Source of the DNA: Hyaloperonospora brassicae
Taxonomy: Eukaryota; Oomycota; Peronosporomycetes; Peronosporales; Peronosporaceae
Reading direction: 5' to 3'
Length of the DNA: 64,000 bases
Assembly (NCBI GenBank): GCA_947650285.1
Contig: CANTFL010000921.1
Coordinates: forward strand, 62,001 to 126,000
Below the pieces are notes generated by a model that saw nothing but the letters and a program-made list of their open reading frames with translations, had not been told where the DNA came from and made no database searches. The position numbers were made by a program, and so were the translations under genes. Positions 1 through 12,266 of the stretch are shown here, piece after piece (the first letter of the stretch is position 1; each line of letters begins with the position of its first letter).

Positions 1-545
1 CTCAGACCTACCAGTTTCGTCCATGTTGTACACGTCACGTGGAGCATACCCGGCAACCACGGCCTTGAGGTGTGGAAGACCCTCTTCTAGAGCGCCCATA
101 TCTGCTGAGCCACTCTCGCCATGAAAACGGACAGCTCGCAGTTTGTGGAGCCACCTATTTGAAAAGCGGATGTTTTCCTCCGAGACGCCCATTGATCCCG
201 CAAAAGTCTGAGCCTTGGCCCGTATGAGATCTCCAGTGAGAGCGACCCCTCGGTGCTGGCACTGCAAGACCCAGAAGGCGACGGCCTCCTCCACAGCTGG
301 GTACTGGACAGTCCGAGGACGCTTAGCGCTGAGGTTAGTGGTGTCCATTGCCTCAAGCTCCTTCCTTTTTTTGATAATTTTGCTGATCGCTGCCTGGGAA
401 AGTGCCTTCTGGAGGTCAAAGGCGTCCTTTGTCCAAGCCGCCAGGGCAGTCTGGGTGATGCGCGGGTTAGCATCCTGGTGCTTGCAGATGCGCAGCTTCT
501 GCTCGTTGGTAAGACGTATCTGCGACAACTGTTGTGAGTGAGCAA
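1..545 (-). CDS. CENP-B/pogo-like transposase, N-terminal part
   Basis: A minus-strand frame is open from about 545 through base 1 with no stop. The N-terminal third reads LTNEQKLRICKHQDANPR followed by a helix-turn-helix, then a second CENP-B-type DNA-binding region (VEEAVAFWVLQCQHRGVALT ... FSNRWLHK). It ends at DVYNMDETG, the usual context of the first catalytic Asp of the DDE domain. The family cuts and pastes DNA at TA sites. No in-frame ATG precedes the DNA-binding domain, so the 5' end is either in an upstream exon or damaged; that part of the boundary is uncertain. The DDE core lies outside the window, so activity cannot be judged. Confidence 0.7.
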
Positions 546-803
546 GGTACAGTTGGTGAAACTTCTTAACCAGAGATAGCAAAATTACCAGAGACTGGTG
601 GGGCAACCAAAATCACAAAATCGTCAAAGGGCACGTGACACGTGACAGACAGGTTTTGGAAGCCTGGAGGTTTGTTGCGTTTTTGATTCTTTAATTAATT
701 AAATTAATAAATTTTCCGCAGCATATCTCTGCTATGGAATAACCTCTGCTATGTTATAAGATTTGCCTTCCACCAAGTCTATAACTTAGCAGAGGGAAGA
801 CTG
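1..803 (-). mobile_element. pogo/CENP-B-type DNA transposon, 5' part, cut by the window edge
   Basis: Read on the minus strand, the element starts at 803 with a CAGT-type terminus (TACAGTCTTCCCTCTGCTAA, including the TA target dinucleotide at 804-805), as in pogo/Tc1-mariner elements. A subterminal region repeats the CTCTGCTA core near 730 and 752. A transposase frame then runs off the window at base 1. The far terminus is outside the window. The element interrupts an LTR: the sequence right of 803 continues as an old Ty3-type LTR. The TA duplication cannot be confirmed because the other end is missing. Confidence 0.7.
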
Positions 804-1095
804 TAAATTGTCATTAATATAATTCAGTCCTATTACTCTTGTGTGTCTGTTTGTCCAGACTTAATTATGCTTATATAACTTAACGTATGATGACTTCTAC
901 TCACCACCCATTGCGCGCGTCTAGCAGCAATTGGTGGGATGATATCATCACGATATCAACCAATGAGTAGACCCTTCGGTCATCCCAACAATATCATCAT
1001 TATTTGTGATATTGTTGAAAGAATATTTAACGGAATGTTCTTTAATGCCATTTTAGCCTAAATGAAACAATCATGTAACGGGCTACTACGTTACA
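804..1095 (-). repeat. Old Ty3-type LTR, 3' part removed by the pogo insertion
   Basis: On the minus strand this begins TGTAACG...CGTTACATGATTG at 1095 and aligns along its length with the LTR at 5437-5875 and more loosely with the LTRs of copies A and B. It shares the block around 928-968 with the GATATC inverted repeat and the TTGTCC/ACTTAATTATGC block. It stops at the pogo-like terminus at 804. Its U3 end faces right, opposite to the LTR at 5437, so the two form a divergent pair about 4.3 kb apart. Confidence 0.7.
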
Positions 1096-1679
1096 GTCTG
1101 CGTACACGATTTCTCGCCCAACGTCCATATCAATTTATGAAATAGTACACACTGGTGTCAACCGCTTGGAGATAGGCAGTAATATCTGGCTTTTTATACA
1201 TCATTTAAGAAAAGTTAATGACAATGTCTGATGTATCGTCGTGGCGCTACGTCGATAGCAAGATACTACATTTGCGTGATCGCATATTGAATATAAGATA
1301 TCTCCATGAGCTTTTACCACAATATTAGCACACCACCGAGTAGGCGCTTCTGAGCCACCAAGCGCGTCTTAAAATAGACCTTAAAGGCTTCCCGGTTGCA
1401 GTTCGCAGCCACCGTGTAGTATCAACCGAAGCAAACTGGAATTATTCGACACAAAGCGGTCCGCAAAAATGCGTCCATTAACGCTTAATATTGGCGATAG
1501 CCATTATTGTAGCTGATCTGGCTTCAATCCGAATTTACCCATTATCCCACCGTGCGTCCATACAATCTAGTCTAAGCATGGCTTCCGTATCCTATAGATT
1601 TACCAACTCTGCTGTGGAGAGCTAGTTCACGATGCGATTCCTGGACTAACCCGCACCTGCGACCCACATCGTTGTCGGC
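1096..1679. other. No gene recognised
   Basis: AT-rich sequence between an old LTR and the LINE relic. No long open frame or RNA gene was seen. Confidence 0.4.
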
Positions 1680-4163
1680 TATTTGGTACGCATACCCTTC
1701 CAGTCACCATAACCTGGCGTGGCGTACGTGTCGACGTGAAGTCGCTCCTTTATGAGGATATGCCGAACAAGACGACCGAAACCTTCAGATCCAGTGACCC
1801 ATGTCAAAACAGCAGCCGCTGCCATCAGTAAAAGATCAGACCTCACATAGGGTACCTGCAGTCCGCCGTCTTTCCCCGAAAGTTCCACCTTGCATTCTAC
1901 CTTGCAAGCTCGGCATTGCCTACCGTCTCAAATGTTCCACACAAAATATTGACGAGCCGATGCAAGATATCAATGATGTCAAGAGTCGGCCAGATATAGC
2001 GCGCAAAAATCAATGTCGTTGGTATTATAATCGCTGCTGCGAGAAGAACACGCAGCCTCGGCTTGTTTGTCTTCGAATTCGCAAGCGCTAGTAGTGAATT
2101 GATAACTCTCACACGCATCGCCCCGTTTAGCTGGACGAGATTTTCAATTCCGATTAGTACCCTAATATCATGGCAATGATCAGCATCGCGGGGCAACTTC
2201 ATTTCTACAAGCGAATTAGGGCTGATTAAATACCCCTGTCGAAGTGGAACAGCGATCGACTTCGTGACGTAAATCTTGAGTCTTAAAGCCTCTACGGCTT
2301 GCTCTAGAATACTTAGTACCTTCTCCATCTCGCTAGGTAAAACGATGTGCACTTGTACCCCGCATACTCGCATACCTCAAGTGTTAAGAGATATGAATGA
2401 TTGGCAATCGAGATCCCGGTTACGTCGTCTTCCACCTCTATACTGGAGTATGAGAGGTTAGGTGCTATAATAAATAGCATGGGTGCGAGCGGATAGACTT
2501 CGCGGATGCCACACCTAATGAAGAGTTTTCCTAAGACATACCCGTTGACATTTTAGCGACACCAAGTGCCCTCGTGTTATATTTTTAAAAATTCGAACAA
2601 AGTCATTTGAAATACTTGGTACCGTAGGGTTGCCAAAAGAAACTGACTCGTGATCGAGTCATATCATTTGGAGAAATCGAGCAATACTGTCATACTATGT
2701 TATATCGTGGGTCATCACGTGCTTTATTCTTGGCGGCCGATAAAAGGTCTGTAGTGTGATTCATGGCCCGACTAGAACGAAGCCAGATTGTAGCAGGTTT
2801 ATTATCTCGGGTGGGTATCGCCTTGATCGGTTCGCAAGTACGCGCGTGAAGATATTGTGATTCGTGTCAAGGAGTGCAATCGGGCGGTAGTCGAGTTGCA
2901 TAGAAGCATATCTATTTTTTAAAGGATATATGAGCATCTCGAAACGCCTCGGAAACCACGCCTTCTTCAAACTAAGGGTTGCAGATACCATGCAGTAGTG
3001 GAACAAGGTGTCGATGTGGTCCCGGTACGAGTCATTTCCAGTTTCGTCAGTACAACAAGCCTTGTCACGGTGGGACATTCGAATGAATTTGCGCAATTCG
3101 TCCTGAGATACTGGACCGAAAAGCCCTCTATCCCATCATTTAGTGAATTAATTGTAAGCTGACTCACAAAATCATTAATCGCAAAGGACTTGCAGCCGTT
3201 TGAAACATGATACTTTGTGTCCCTTCCATGATGTCGTTTGCAAGTTCACACGACGTGTCATCCCATGTTTCGCCGAGCCCCTACGTGAAATTTACGGTGT
3301 TATCGAGAAATATGATGGACACATCCCACAAGAAAGCGCGCGTGGACCGCCAGCGGTAATGTGTGTGCGACCAGCAAGGAGATTGATGCTTTGCTACCTG
3401 GCGACTCGACCTATCATTGGAGATTGCATTCTCATCGTTATTGCCGTTTCGTCCGTCGATCCATCATTCGTTTCTTTTGTCCTGGTGCTGGTTGTATTAG
3501 ATGTGAGCGCAATATTCGCAAGCCGGACACCCTACCGGTATCGACGCTGTCTGTAACCGCCAACCGTCGTTCGCGCGATTCAGGCTTCGCCAATACATAA
3601 CTTTTTCGCAGGCAAACTTTAACCGCCACCCACCAGTCGGACGTTGCGAGGACTCGTTCCGATAAATTAGTGCACAACACTAAAGTTTCATCTAGATCTT
3701 GCTGTGCATCGTCCAAAATGTCGGTAGCTACCTCTATGCGGCTTCGGCTGCGTAACGGGAAGGTATATACACCATGCGAGGCCGTATGACCTGTACAAGT
3801 GTTACGGGATACGCTACGCGCACCGCGACACCGACATGGTTCAAAAATGGAGCAGGCATAGCCTTGACGCTTGCATGAATCCAGTCAATGTTCTTACCAC
3901 AGAAGAACCACCGGTCAATTCTGCTGCTAGCTGGTGCACCACCTGAAAGCCTGTACAATTTTGTATAATATTTGAGATGAAATTCCAACGACTCTATCCT
4001 CGTGAGCGCGCATGACTTCGTCGTCTAACGCGTCGACAGGTCCGCACTCACAAAGTAACATCCGCAGCTCCTTCGAGTCGTGGGTTGGCGGCGAGGTCTC
4101 ATCAGACCTATATATTAGTAAATTAATGGTACAGTTAAGTCTCCACTGAGAATGAGCGGTCAC
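1680..4163 (-). pseudogene. Decayed non-LTR retrotransposon (LINE): endonuclease and reverse transcriptase pieces
   Basis: Several minus-strand fragments in the right order resemble an L1-like ORF2. 3734-3988 carries an apurinic-endonuclease C-terminal pattern (SSRIDRWFF ... NHVGVAVRV, where the family has SDH). 2761-3096 has the RT motif YRPIALLDTNHNIFTRVLANR followed by GFV. 1897-2373 has the HIVLPSE ... KSIAVPL palm/thumb region and a long thumb-like stretch to 1897. Frames change several times and stops separate the pieces, so it cannot be functional. The 5' part may reach about 4960, but no motif was recognised there. Confidence 0.6.
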
Positions 4164-5436
4164 AACGCATGTTTGAGTACAATATAAAGCTATCTAATCA
4201 GAGATTCACGAGCACTTATTTTCGAAAAGCATAAGAATTATCGATCACATGCGTTGTGCCTTGTATATCAGCAGTTAATGCCATACAGTGCTGAGTCCAG
4301 CCGCTCCAATGATATGGTTGGAACGTCTTGATTGAGCTGTAATGACGGTTATAAAGTCCTATCCTACCCCTACACCCAGTGTCATTGACATAACAAGGGC
4401 TTCAGGCGCTCAGCTGTCCATCATCATCGCTCGTTGTGAATGCTAAAAAAAGAAGGTGATGCATATAGGCTTCTTCAATCTCAATCCGAAAGAGTATAAT
4501 CTCTTGAATGCAGAAAAGATCTGATTACCCAAATTGTTGTCGCTGTTGAAAATGACTGAACAAGGCGTCTTGTCTGTAATTACGACGACCAATACTGCGA
4601 ACGTTTTGTGTCAACATTCGATGGTATTGTCTTCGGTTGCGTGCCTCGTTTTGTAAAAAAGATTACGCCTCCCACTGGGGCCATTACCATCTTTATCATG
4701 TATTACGGAAGGGCAGCCTAGATGATCGGGGGCAGAGCGCAATTGTCGATGAGCACCGGTGGGCCTGGTGGATTTAGAATGACGTGAAGTAACTGATGAT
4801 ACCGCGTAATTTTTAAAGAGTTTGTAAGTGGAACCACACGAGGCCAAGCCACTCCTGGATTTACATTGGAGGAGAAATCAGCATCAACTGGACCCGTATC
4901 GTTGCCAAAATCCAGGAAAGCGAGCGCGTGGATCCACAAACCAGAGGAGGCAATTTCCGACACCAGAGCTTGTTTGTCGATTTGACTTCAGATTTACGTG
5001 TTCGACAGTCTGGCAACACGGCGTCTTACGGCTGGTCTGTGGAGAAACACGTGCGCTGGAACCCGACTAACCCTGATAAAGCGGATATCTCTGGAATGGA
5101 AAGCTGAGAGACAGTTGTCGCAAGGAATAGATTAGGATAACCAGAAGTCTAAACTGTCCATTAAAACCTATCCGCGTCGATCATACGGCAATCTGGTCGC
5201 TGCCGTAATACGATCCATACAGAGATTCCGTTTCGATGTTGGTAGTGTCATGTCGCTTTTATGATGCCTCATTAGTGCAAGTGTCGATTGAATATTAACG
5301 ATCTTACTGAGTGGGTTCAATCACGAAAGCATAATGTCCCGTTTAGACAAAATAGGGTACGAAATGTTCTGCAGAACATCATTCAACGCATAATCATGCC
5401 TAGGACTGTAGTCACCACGAGTGCACGCTGGCATAT
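4164..5436. other. Probable further LINE-derived or unclassified decayed sequence
   Basis: Only short frames (for example 4718-4963 minus) and no recognisable motif. Position suggests the 5' part of the LINE relic, which is inference only. Confidence 0.3.
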
Positions 5437-5875
5437 CGTAACGGGGTAGCCCGTTACATGATTGTTTCATTTAGGCTAAAATTACAATAAAGAACATTCC
5501 GTTAAATATTCTTTCAACTATTTCACAATCATGATGATATTGTTGGGATGACCGAAGGGTCCATTCATTGGTTGATATCGTGATGATATCATCCCACCAA
5601 TTGCTGCTAGACGCGCGCAATGGGTGGTGAGTAGACGTCATCATACGTTAAGATATATTAGCATAATTAAGTCAGGACAAACAGACAAACGAGAGTTATA
5701 GAACTTAATTGTATTAGATAATAATTTTACTTGTACCACGACTAGAGCCTTTGCCTTAGAGCTCTACCCTCCAATTTGTAGTTCTACACATAGCAGGGCA
5801 CTGACTATCACTGCAGTCAGTGATAGTAAACTCCGTAGTGGTTGACCAGTACGTTATCACCAGTGCCCCGTTACA
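5437..5875 (+). repeat. Old Ty3-type LTR in plus orientation
   Basis: Starts CGTAACGGGG...CCCGTTACATGATTG and ends GTGCCCCGTTACA. It aligns with 804-1095 in inverted orientation. It is followed directly by CCTGGTA, the first seven bases of the sequence that follows the 5' LTR in copy B (CCTGGTAGCAC). It was therefore once a 5' LTR with its primer-binding site attached. Copy A's LTR starts seven bases later at 5883. Confidence 0.7.
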
Positions 5876-5882
5876 CCTGGTA

Positions 5883-6272
5883 TGTGACGGGGCACACCCT
5901 TGCGTGAACTTAACGCAAGGGTTTCGGTGCCCCGACAGACGTACACGTGGCAAGCGAGGAAGCGTAGGTAGGGTAAAAGCAGAACTGTTATATTAATATA
6001 ATTAAGTCTTTAACTACTGTCTCTCTGTTTGACTTAACTTAATTATGCTAATATAACTGAGTGTATGGTGACGTCTCGTCACCACTCATTGCGCGCGTCT
6101 TGCGGCGATTGGTGGGTTGATATCATCAAGATATCAACCAATGAACAGACTCTTTGGTCGACCCTTCAATATCACCACTTTGGTGATATTGTTTAAAGAA
6201 TATTCAACTTCATATTCTTTATTGTCACTTTCCCTAATGTGACAATTCCATGTAACGGGCTGCCCCGTTACA
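5883..6272 (-). repeat. Copy A 3' LTR
   Basis: TGTGACGGGG ... CCCGTTACA, 390 bp. It contains the family's inverted-repeat series (for example arms ATTGTCAC/GTGACAAT around 6223-6248). Confidence 0.85.
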
Positions 6273-6371
6273 TCACCCCCTTAACTGATAGTCACCGTGT
6301 GACTATCGAAAATATGGAGGCCACCCGTTGGCCACCATTGGGACAGGGAGCACTTGTTGGGTCCGTTCCAT

Positions 6372-6378
6372 TCACTTT
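6372..6378 (+). promoter_or_regulatory. Inr-like motif upstream of the copy A antisense gene
   Basis: TCACTTT fits the oomycete initiator consensus (YCAYTYY) and lies about 30 bases before the ATG at 6402. The same position in copy B (22327-22333, minus) and copy C (TCATTCC, 30163-30169) also fits. The flanking promoter element is not perfect here, so the promoter role is inferred. Confidence 0.5.
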
Positions 6379-6401
6379 CCGCTTAACCTTGCATAGTTAA
6401 C

Positions 6402-7874
6402 ATGTCTATGCGAGGTGGCTCAAGACACGCACAGCCCGCTACTGTGTCAGCCTCTGCGGCAGATGATTCGTCGTCCGCTGCTTCTTCTCCGCCTGCAGCA
6501 AGAGGTGCTGCAGGTGCACGCGGTACAACACCGCGTGCGCATGATGACCCCGACATTGAGGTCATCTTCTCTGACGAGTCTGACGTGTCTGACTCGGGCA
6601 ATGTTCCAGAGGCGTCTCGATCACCGGCGACGCCTCGGTGTTCGCCAAGGCCACTGCCGAACGAACGGACTCGTGAGTTGCAACACAGTCTGTTCGGCAG
6701 TGATGACGAATCGGGTGATGAGTATGTTTACTCATCACCGCAATCAGCTCGTGCTCCTTCACACGAGCGACTTGACGATGGTGCAACCCATCGTCATACT
6801 GACAACCGTGGTACCGACAAGGGTACCACTGTGAAGCGTGATGAGCCAAAGCCGTGGCGTTTGCGCGAACAACTCATCAATAGCTTGTCTCACGAGACAA
6901 GCCAACACCATCGAATTTCCTCATTCGATGCGACTGAGCTTCACGGCTTATGTTCCAGCGCGAAGAACGTTCGCGCTAAAGAAGACTTTTATCTCGATGT
7001 CTTTCTTAGACATCGATGGTACAACGGCAACCAAAAGCGTGACAAAACATCGCTTTTGGCTGCGTGGAACGCGTTCGTCCAAAACGTAAAGAATTTCGGA
7101 CGAGAAGGGTGGCTCAAGAAACTTGAGGCGACACGCCTCAGGTTTGAAAGGCGAACGCCAACCGGTGCTAGGTACCGGTTGCATTGTTTATCGAGTGAGG
7201 CAGGCATTCCTTGCCTCACAAGGGGAGACCCTTGTGCGAGTTGTGTTGACAACTTGCAGCGTGCACATAGGGATGTGTATTCCCTAAATTCGCCCTGGGG
7301 AAGGGCACACATCTCGGCTGAGATGCGGGACGCCATTGAAAACTTGCAATCCATCTACAAGCGCCTAGGGCGCGTGTTTACCGATGGGCCCTCGGACCAA
7401 TCGGATGAGTCTCGTCATAATGGCGGACGAGACCTTCAACGTCCATTAACAGCTGAGAGCGGGGCTCCCAGCTGTTCCAAGTGGGTGGATACCCCCGCCA
7501 ATGGGCGAGGTAGCTCGTCCTTGATCCTGGATCGTCACGGTGGTTCAAGATACGCTCCACTAGAAAGCGTTGACCACCGTGAGAATCCACCAAAGGATGT
7601 GATTGAGGAGGAAAGACCTCCTCCAGATGATTCGGCTCACCATCTCGACCATTACGAGATGGATCGCGCAATCGATGAATTGCGCGATGACTTGAAGCAC
7701 GAGCGCGACCGGCGCTACGCTTTGACTGATACCGTGCGGAAGAACCGCAAGGATCACGAGGCTGATCGGGCGAGAGATCGCGCCAATTATGCCACAGCGC
7801 AGCTTCAGGTCGAGCGGGATGTCCGCTACCATTCCGACGAGCTGGCGACAGCTCGCGGGAGATATCTCGGTTGA
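6402..7874 (+). CDS. Antisense accessory ORF of copy A (490 codons, frameshifted C-terminus)
   Basis: The frame runs opposite to gag-pol at the 3' end of the element. It is collinear with the 534-codon ORF of copy B: an acidic/Ser-rich N-terminus, a central conserved block (DFYLDVFLRHRWYN, LLAAWNAFVQNVKNFGREGW), a Cys cluster of the form C-x8-C-x6-C-x2-C, and a C-terminal charged coiled coil. Relative to B one base is missing near 7860, so the last 60 or so codons are out of frame and the ORF ends early. It overlaps the copy A chromodomain region on the other strand. It has stayed open for 490 codons while gag-pol broke many times. No known family was recognised. Confidence 0.7.
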   Translation: MSMRGGSRHAQPATVSASAADDSSSAASSPPAARGAAGARGTTPRAHDDPDIEVIFSDESDVSDSGNVPEASRSPATPRCSPRPLPNERTRELQHSLFGSDDESGDEYVYSSPQSARAPSHERLDDGATHRHTDNRGTDKGTTVKRDEPKPWRLREQLINSLSHETSQHHRISSFDATELHGLCSSAKNVRAKEDFYLDVFLRHRWYNGNQKRDKTSLLAAWNAFVQNVKNFGREGWLKKLEATRLRFERRTPTGARYRLHCLSSEAGIPCLTRGDPCASCVDNLQRAHRDVYSLNSPWGRAHISAEMRDAIENLQSIYKRLGRVFTDGPSDQSDESRHNGGRDLQRPLTAESGAPSCSKWVDTPANGRGSSSLILDRHGGSRYAPLESVDHRENPPKDVIEEERPPPDDSAHHLDHYEMDRAIDELRDDLKHERDRRYALTDTVRKNRKDHEADRARDRANYATAQLQVERDVRYHSDELATARGRYLG

Positions 7875-10800
7875 GTTCCAAAGTATCTTATCTGCGCGAC
7901 CAGACGGATCGTCTGGAGCGCGAATGCCAGAACTTGATTGATGTTCTTGAACGTGGGGGCTATCTTCATCGGAAGAAGAAGGCTCGTACTGACAGTACGA
8001 CCTAAGCCTCCCCACGTAAAACGTAGGATGCGTGCGCATCCTACGTGGCAATTCGAGTGTGTATGCATTGCCCTTGCGATGCAACACTCGAAATGGCCCA
8101 ATGTATTTCGGCAGTAGTTTACTACTGCCGACACTAGTGACTGCATGTCCAGGTAGGTTTACCGTTGACAGTAGTACTAGGTCATTCACTTTAAATGAAA
8201 GAACATTTGCTCTTCCATTCTTGTCTGCGTTCCGTTTCTGACGGTCCACCGCATTTGCGATGGAGTCCTGAACGAAACGGACTACCGCCTCTCGAGTCAG
8301 CAGGAAGTTCTCTGCTGACTAAATGTTTCGTCTTTCATTGCGCTTCGTGCGCACTACTAAGAGGTTGCTCTCTTCTTCAGCGAGGTTGTCTTCTTCCTCG
8401 CTGGCATAATCGTTGACGATGCTGAATATACCAGCACCGTCATCATCATCCGAGTCAATAATAGCGATGACGCTATTATTGAGGTGATCTTCTTCATCGA
8501 TGTCGACCTGATCGACATCGGCATCATACGTGACGACGTTAGCGTCGACACGTGATGAGCAAGAGCCAGAACGGTTTTTGCTCGAGCGAGTTCCCCCCCT
8601 TAACTCAGAGTCACTCTGTATAAGGGAGGGAATACGTGGATGGCGTACGCCATTCACGTAGAACGGTGTATGCGTTGTGGACGCATGCACGGAGTTGTTG
8701 ATGGCGAATTACACCATTGGTAGGAATTGGCTCCAACTGGGAAACGAGTGAACATATCCTCGAAGAATCTCTTCGAGGACACGGTTCGCACGTTCCGTCT
8801 GACCATCTGTTTCAGGATGGCCAGAGGTTGACATTTTAAACTTGTTCCCAATGTGCGTAACACGGATTGCCAAAACGCAGCCGTGTACCGAGGGTCACGG
8901 TCGGATTCGAGTTCACGGGGTAAACCGTGGAGTCGAAACACAGTGTCGATGAAGCCACGCGAACAGCCGTGGGCGTTGATCGATTCTGGGACTGCAGCAA
9001 GATGGACCATCTTGCTGAACCGGTCAACAAACACAAGAATGCCATTATTCTTGTGAGCTTCTTCGGGAAACCCGAAAACAAAGTCCATGGACACGGACTC
9101 CCAACACTGTGCCGGGACCGGCAGAGGTTGTAACGGTGCACGGGATGAAGGACTAGACTTCACCCGTTGACAGACCTCGCAAGAACGAATGTACTTGCGG
9201 ACAAACTGATACTGTCGGGGACAGTAAAAGTCATGACTGACCGTGATGTAAGTCTTTTTTCGGCCACGATGCCCTCCAGACAGTGTATCGTGACACTTAT
9301 ACATGATGCGTAATCGAAATTTATCATGATCGGGAACGACGACACGAGGCGTGTCGTCGGCAACAGCTGTATAGTACAGCAGGCATTTGCGAGTAGTGTA
9401 CCCATCCGAAGAGGAACGATACAGGGCCGGCAAATCCGACAAGGATTTCCCGGATGGTTTCACAAGATGACCCATCAAACGGAGGAGATTCGTGTCTCCT
9501 GCGTATGCCTTCCGCACGTTGTCGAGTAAAGGCGACGACGGCACACTGATGCACAGTGTCGCAAAAGTGGGCAAGGCCTCACTGTTGACGCGGGTCGTTA
9601 ACTCGAAGTCGGGCCGGCGCGAAAGCACATCAGAGACGACGTTTAGTCGTCCTAGTTTATACTCCACGGAGAAGTTGTACTCCGCGAAGAAAGACAGCCA
9701 CCTCGCCATCCTCTGCGAGAGGTTTGGGCTGTTTACAGCCGTGCGTAGCGACGCATGGTCCGTATAGACAACAAATGGTCTATCTTCCAAGAGATAGACG
9801 CAAAACTTAGCCAGTGCGTACTTCATGGCAAGGAGTTCCTTGTCATGCACTGGATAATTGCGTTCAGCTGGTTGCAGCTGACAGGATTGATGACAGACGA
9901 CGCGCTCTGCGCCGCCTGAGTCGTATTGCATCAACGCACAGCCGATCGCAAAAGCGCTGGCGTCACAGACCACATGAAATGGTCTGTCCTAGTCGGCAAT
10001 CGCCAACATGTGCAATTGCATCAATCTTTGCTTGATGCCTTCAAAGGAGCGCTGGCAGTCAGCGCTCCATGCCCATTTCATATTTTTCTTTAGCAAACAA
10101 GAAAGATGAACAGTCATCTCGGCGTAGTTGCGCGAGTACTTGTGCAAGTACGCCGCTAGTCCAAGAAACTTCCTTAGACCCTTGACATCGACTAGCACTG
10201 GCCAGTCGGTGATCGCCTTGATCTTTTCGGGATCAGGGCGTACGCCGTGTTTCCCCACGATGCACCCAAGAAGTGGTATTTCGCTAGCCGCGAATATACA
10301 CTTCTTGAGGTTGGCGTACAACTTATACTTGCGCATAAGTTGAAGAACCTGACGAACGTGAGTTCTGTGAACTTCAACGTCCGTCTTTCCGTCCATAGCC
10401 CGGCTATGGACGAACACATCGTCGAAGTAACTCGGTGCAAAGTCTCGCACCGGTCTCAACAGATTTGTTACACATCTGTTGAATGTTGCAGGGGCATTAC
10501 TCAGCCCCTGTGGCATCACTAGCCACTCCCACAGCATCCCGCTGGGGGTACTCACTGCCGTGAACGGGACGTCCCGTTCACGCATCAGGATCTGATAGAA
10601 TCCATCCATCAGATCCATGGACGAAAAGATGGTACTCTTTGACATACCATCTATGATTACGTCCTTCCTCGGTATCGGCGTCTGAGCCGGTACCGTTGCA
10701 GCATTCAATTTGTTGAATGCGTGCACTATCCGCCACCCTCCTGTGGCCTTTCGCACACAGAAGGTCGGAGAGCTGTGAGGGGATGTTGATTCCCTCACAT

Positions 10801-12216
10801 GGCCCGCTGCTAAGCGATCGGCAAAGAACTTGTCGATCGCTATCACTTGTTCACGAGGCAGTGGCCACTGCTTCATGACACAGTACTTCGAGCCCGGTTT
10901 GAGCTCGATCTCGTGTCGAGTGCCTTTGTCCTTAGGTTACTCGCAAGGTACGGATTCAGGAAACACATCCCTGAATTCGATCAAATCCTTATACAAAGGA
11001 TTTGCCTGAAGTAACTCCCAGGATTGGGACGCGTATCGCTCAATCGGAGTCTTATCATCAAGGACACTTTCGTCCATCGATGAGCTGCTGAGAACCCGTT
11101 CGTTCTCAGCAAATACTGTTGCCGACCGAATATCGGCCACATACTCATCCTCCGTGACAAGTATTCAGATCTGCTTGACTTTGCCACTACGCAGATCACG
11201 CAAGAACCGTTTCGGTTCTAGCGTTGGCAATTGAGTTATCTCCGAAGTTAACTTTGGAGGCACAATCAGATCAATGGCATAAGCGCCTACGCTTGATCCG
11301 TCATTAACCAAGACGTTCAACGTCTCGGTTTCTTCCTGGAAACTTCGTTTCACAAATTGCTGAAGGCCTAATCCTTCAGCAAGCGACTCTTGAGGAATTA
11401 CTTCCTCAAGTACGTGGGGACTTATTCCCTCGACGTCTTCCGACTGTGGCTGTGGAACCACAGTCAGGCACCGATCCTCTACGGTCGACTCTCCAGTCGA
11501 CCTAGGATTTTCATGTTGCCCCTTGGGGGCAACAGGTTTCTTTCTTCTAAGATGCTGCCCGCTAGGCATGCATCCATGTCCCGGTCCACTCTACTTATTC
11601 GAGTGGTGGACCTTCGGCGCAGCCTGTACATCTGTACAGCCGCCGGGAGCTTGCTCCACAGTGTAGTGATCAACTACACTGTGATCTTGTGTAGTCGTGC
11701 TAACGACCGTACCGCAAGTGAGGCCATCGCACTCACTCGCAGTACATACACACGCTTGTGGACGCTCCATGGCGTTCATCAGATGGCCAGCTGATGAACA
11801 AGCGGCAGGCATCTTCACGGATCGATGCTACCAGCTCACCCCTGGCTCTTAACTTCTGAGATAAGGTAATTTCAAGATGACATCAACCTTGTGTCCAGAT
11901 CCAGTAGGACGAAGTCATCATCGTACTGTTCACCCTCTAACGTGTAGTGGATTCCTACTACACGTTTCTCAACGGTTATCGATGCGCCTGTTGCAAGGCG
12001 CACCGTCATCCTTGTGAGGGGAATGTCGCGCTCAACGAACTTGAGCCTACGACCCTCTAGTGTCGAATGACGAACAAAGTTGTTCGACGCCCCACAGTCT
12101 ACTAGGGCACGAAGCGACATATCATTTGTCGCTTCCAACTTCAAGGTGATGAGCGAAACGTCATCACCAGGTGCAGAGACACACAATGATTGTGTATCTG
12201 GAGCAACTTTCGTCAA
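7378..12216 (-). pseudogene. Copy A pol: protease-RT-RNase H-integrase-chromodomain, broken
   Basis: Minus-strand pieces follow the copy B protein in order: protease (VDCGASNNF, 11872-12216), linker (11165-11569), RT with YFDD (9989-10876), RNase H and integrase (8654-9973), acidic linker (8319-8690), GPF-type integrase tail (7560-8249) and chromodomain (7378-7881, FLVERIL ... SWEP). Each boundary is a frameshift or stop. At 8590-8610 the reading frame passes straight through a TTAAGGGGGGG tract where copy B is shifted. In life the polyprotein would have carried out reverse transcription and chromatin-targeted integration. Confidence 0.9.
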
Positions 12217-12266
12217 GAGATTTGCAAATTCTCTTGAGGTTGCTGGATCAGTAGGGCGCTCCGCTC

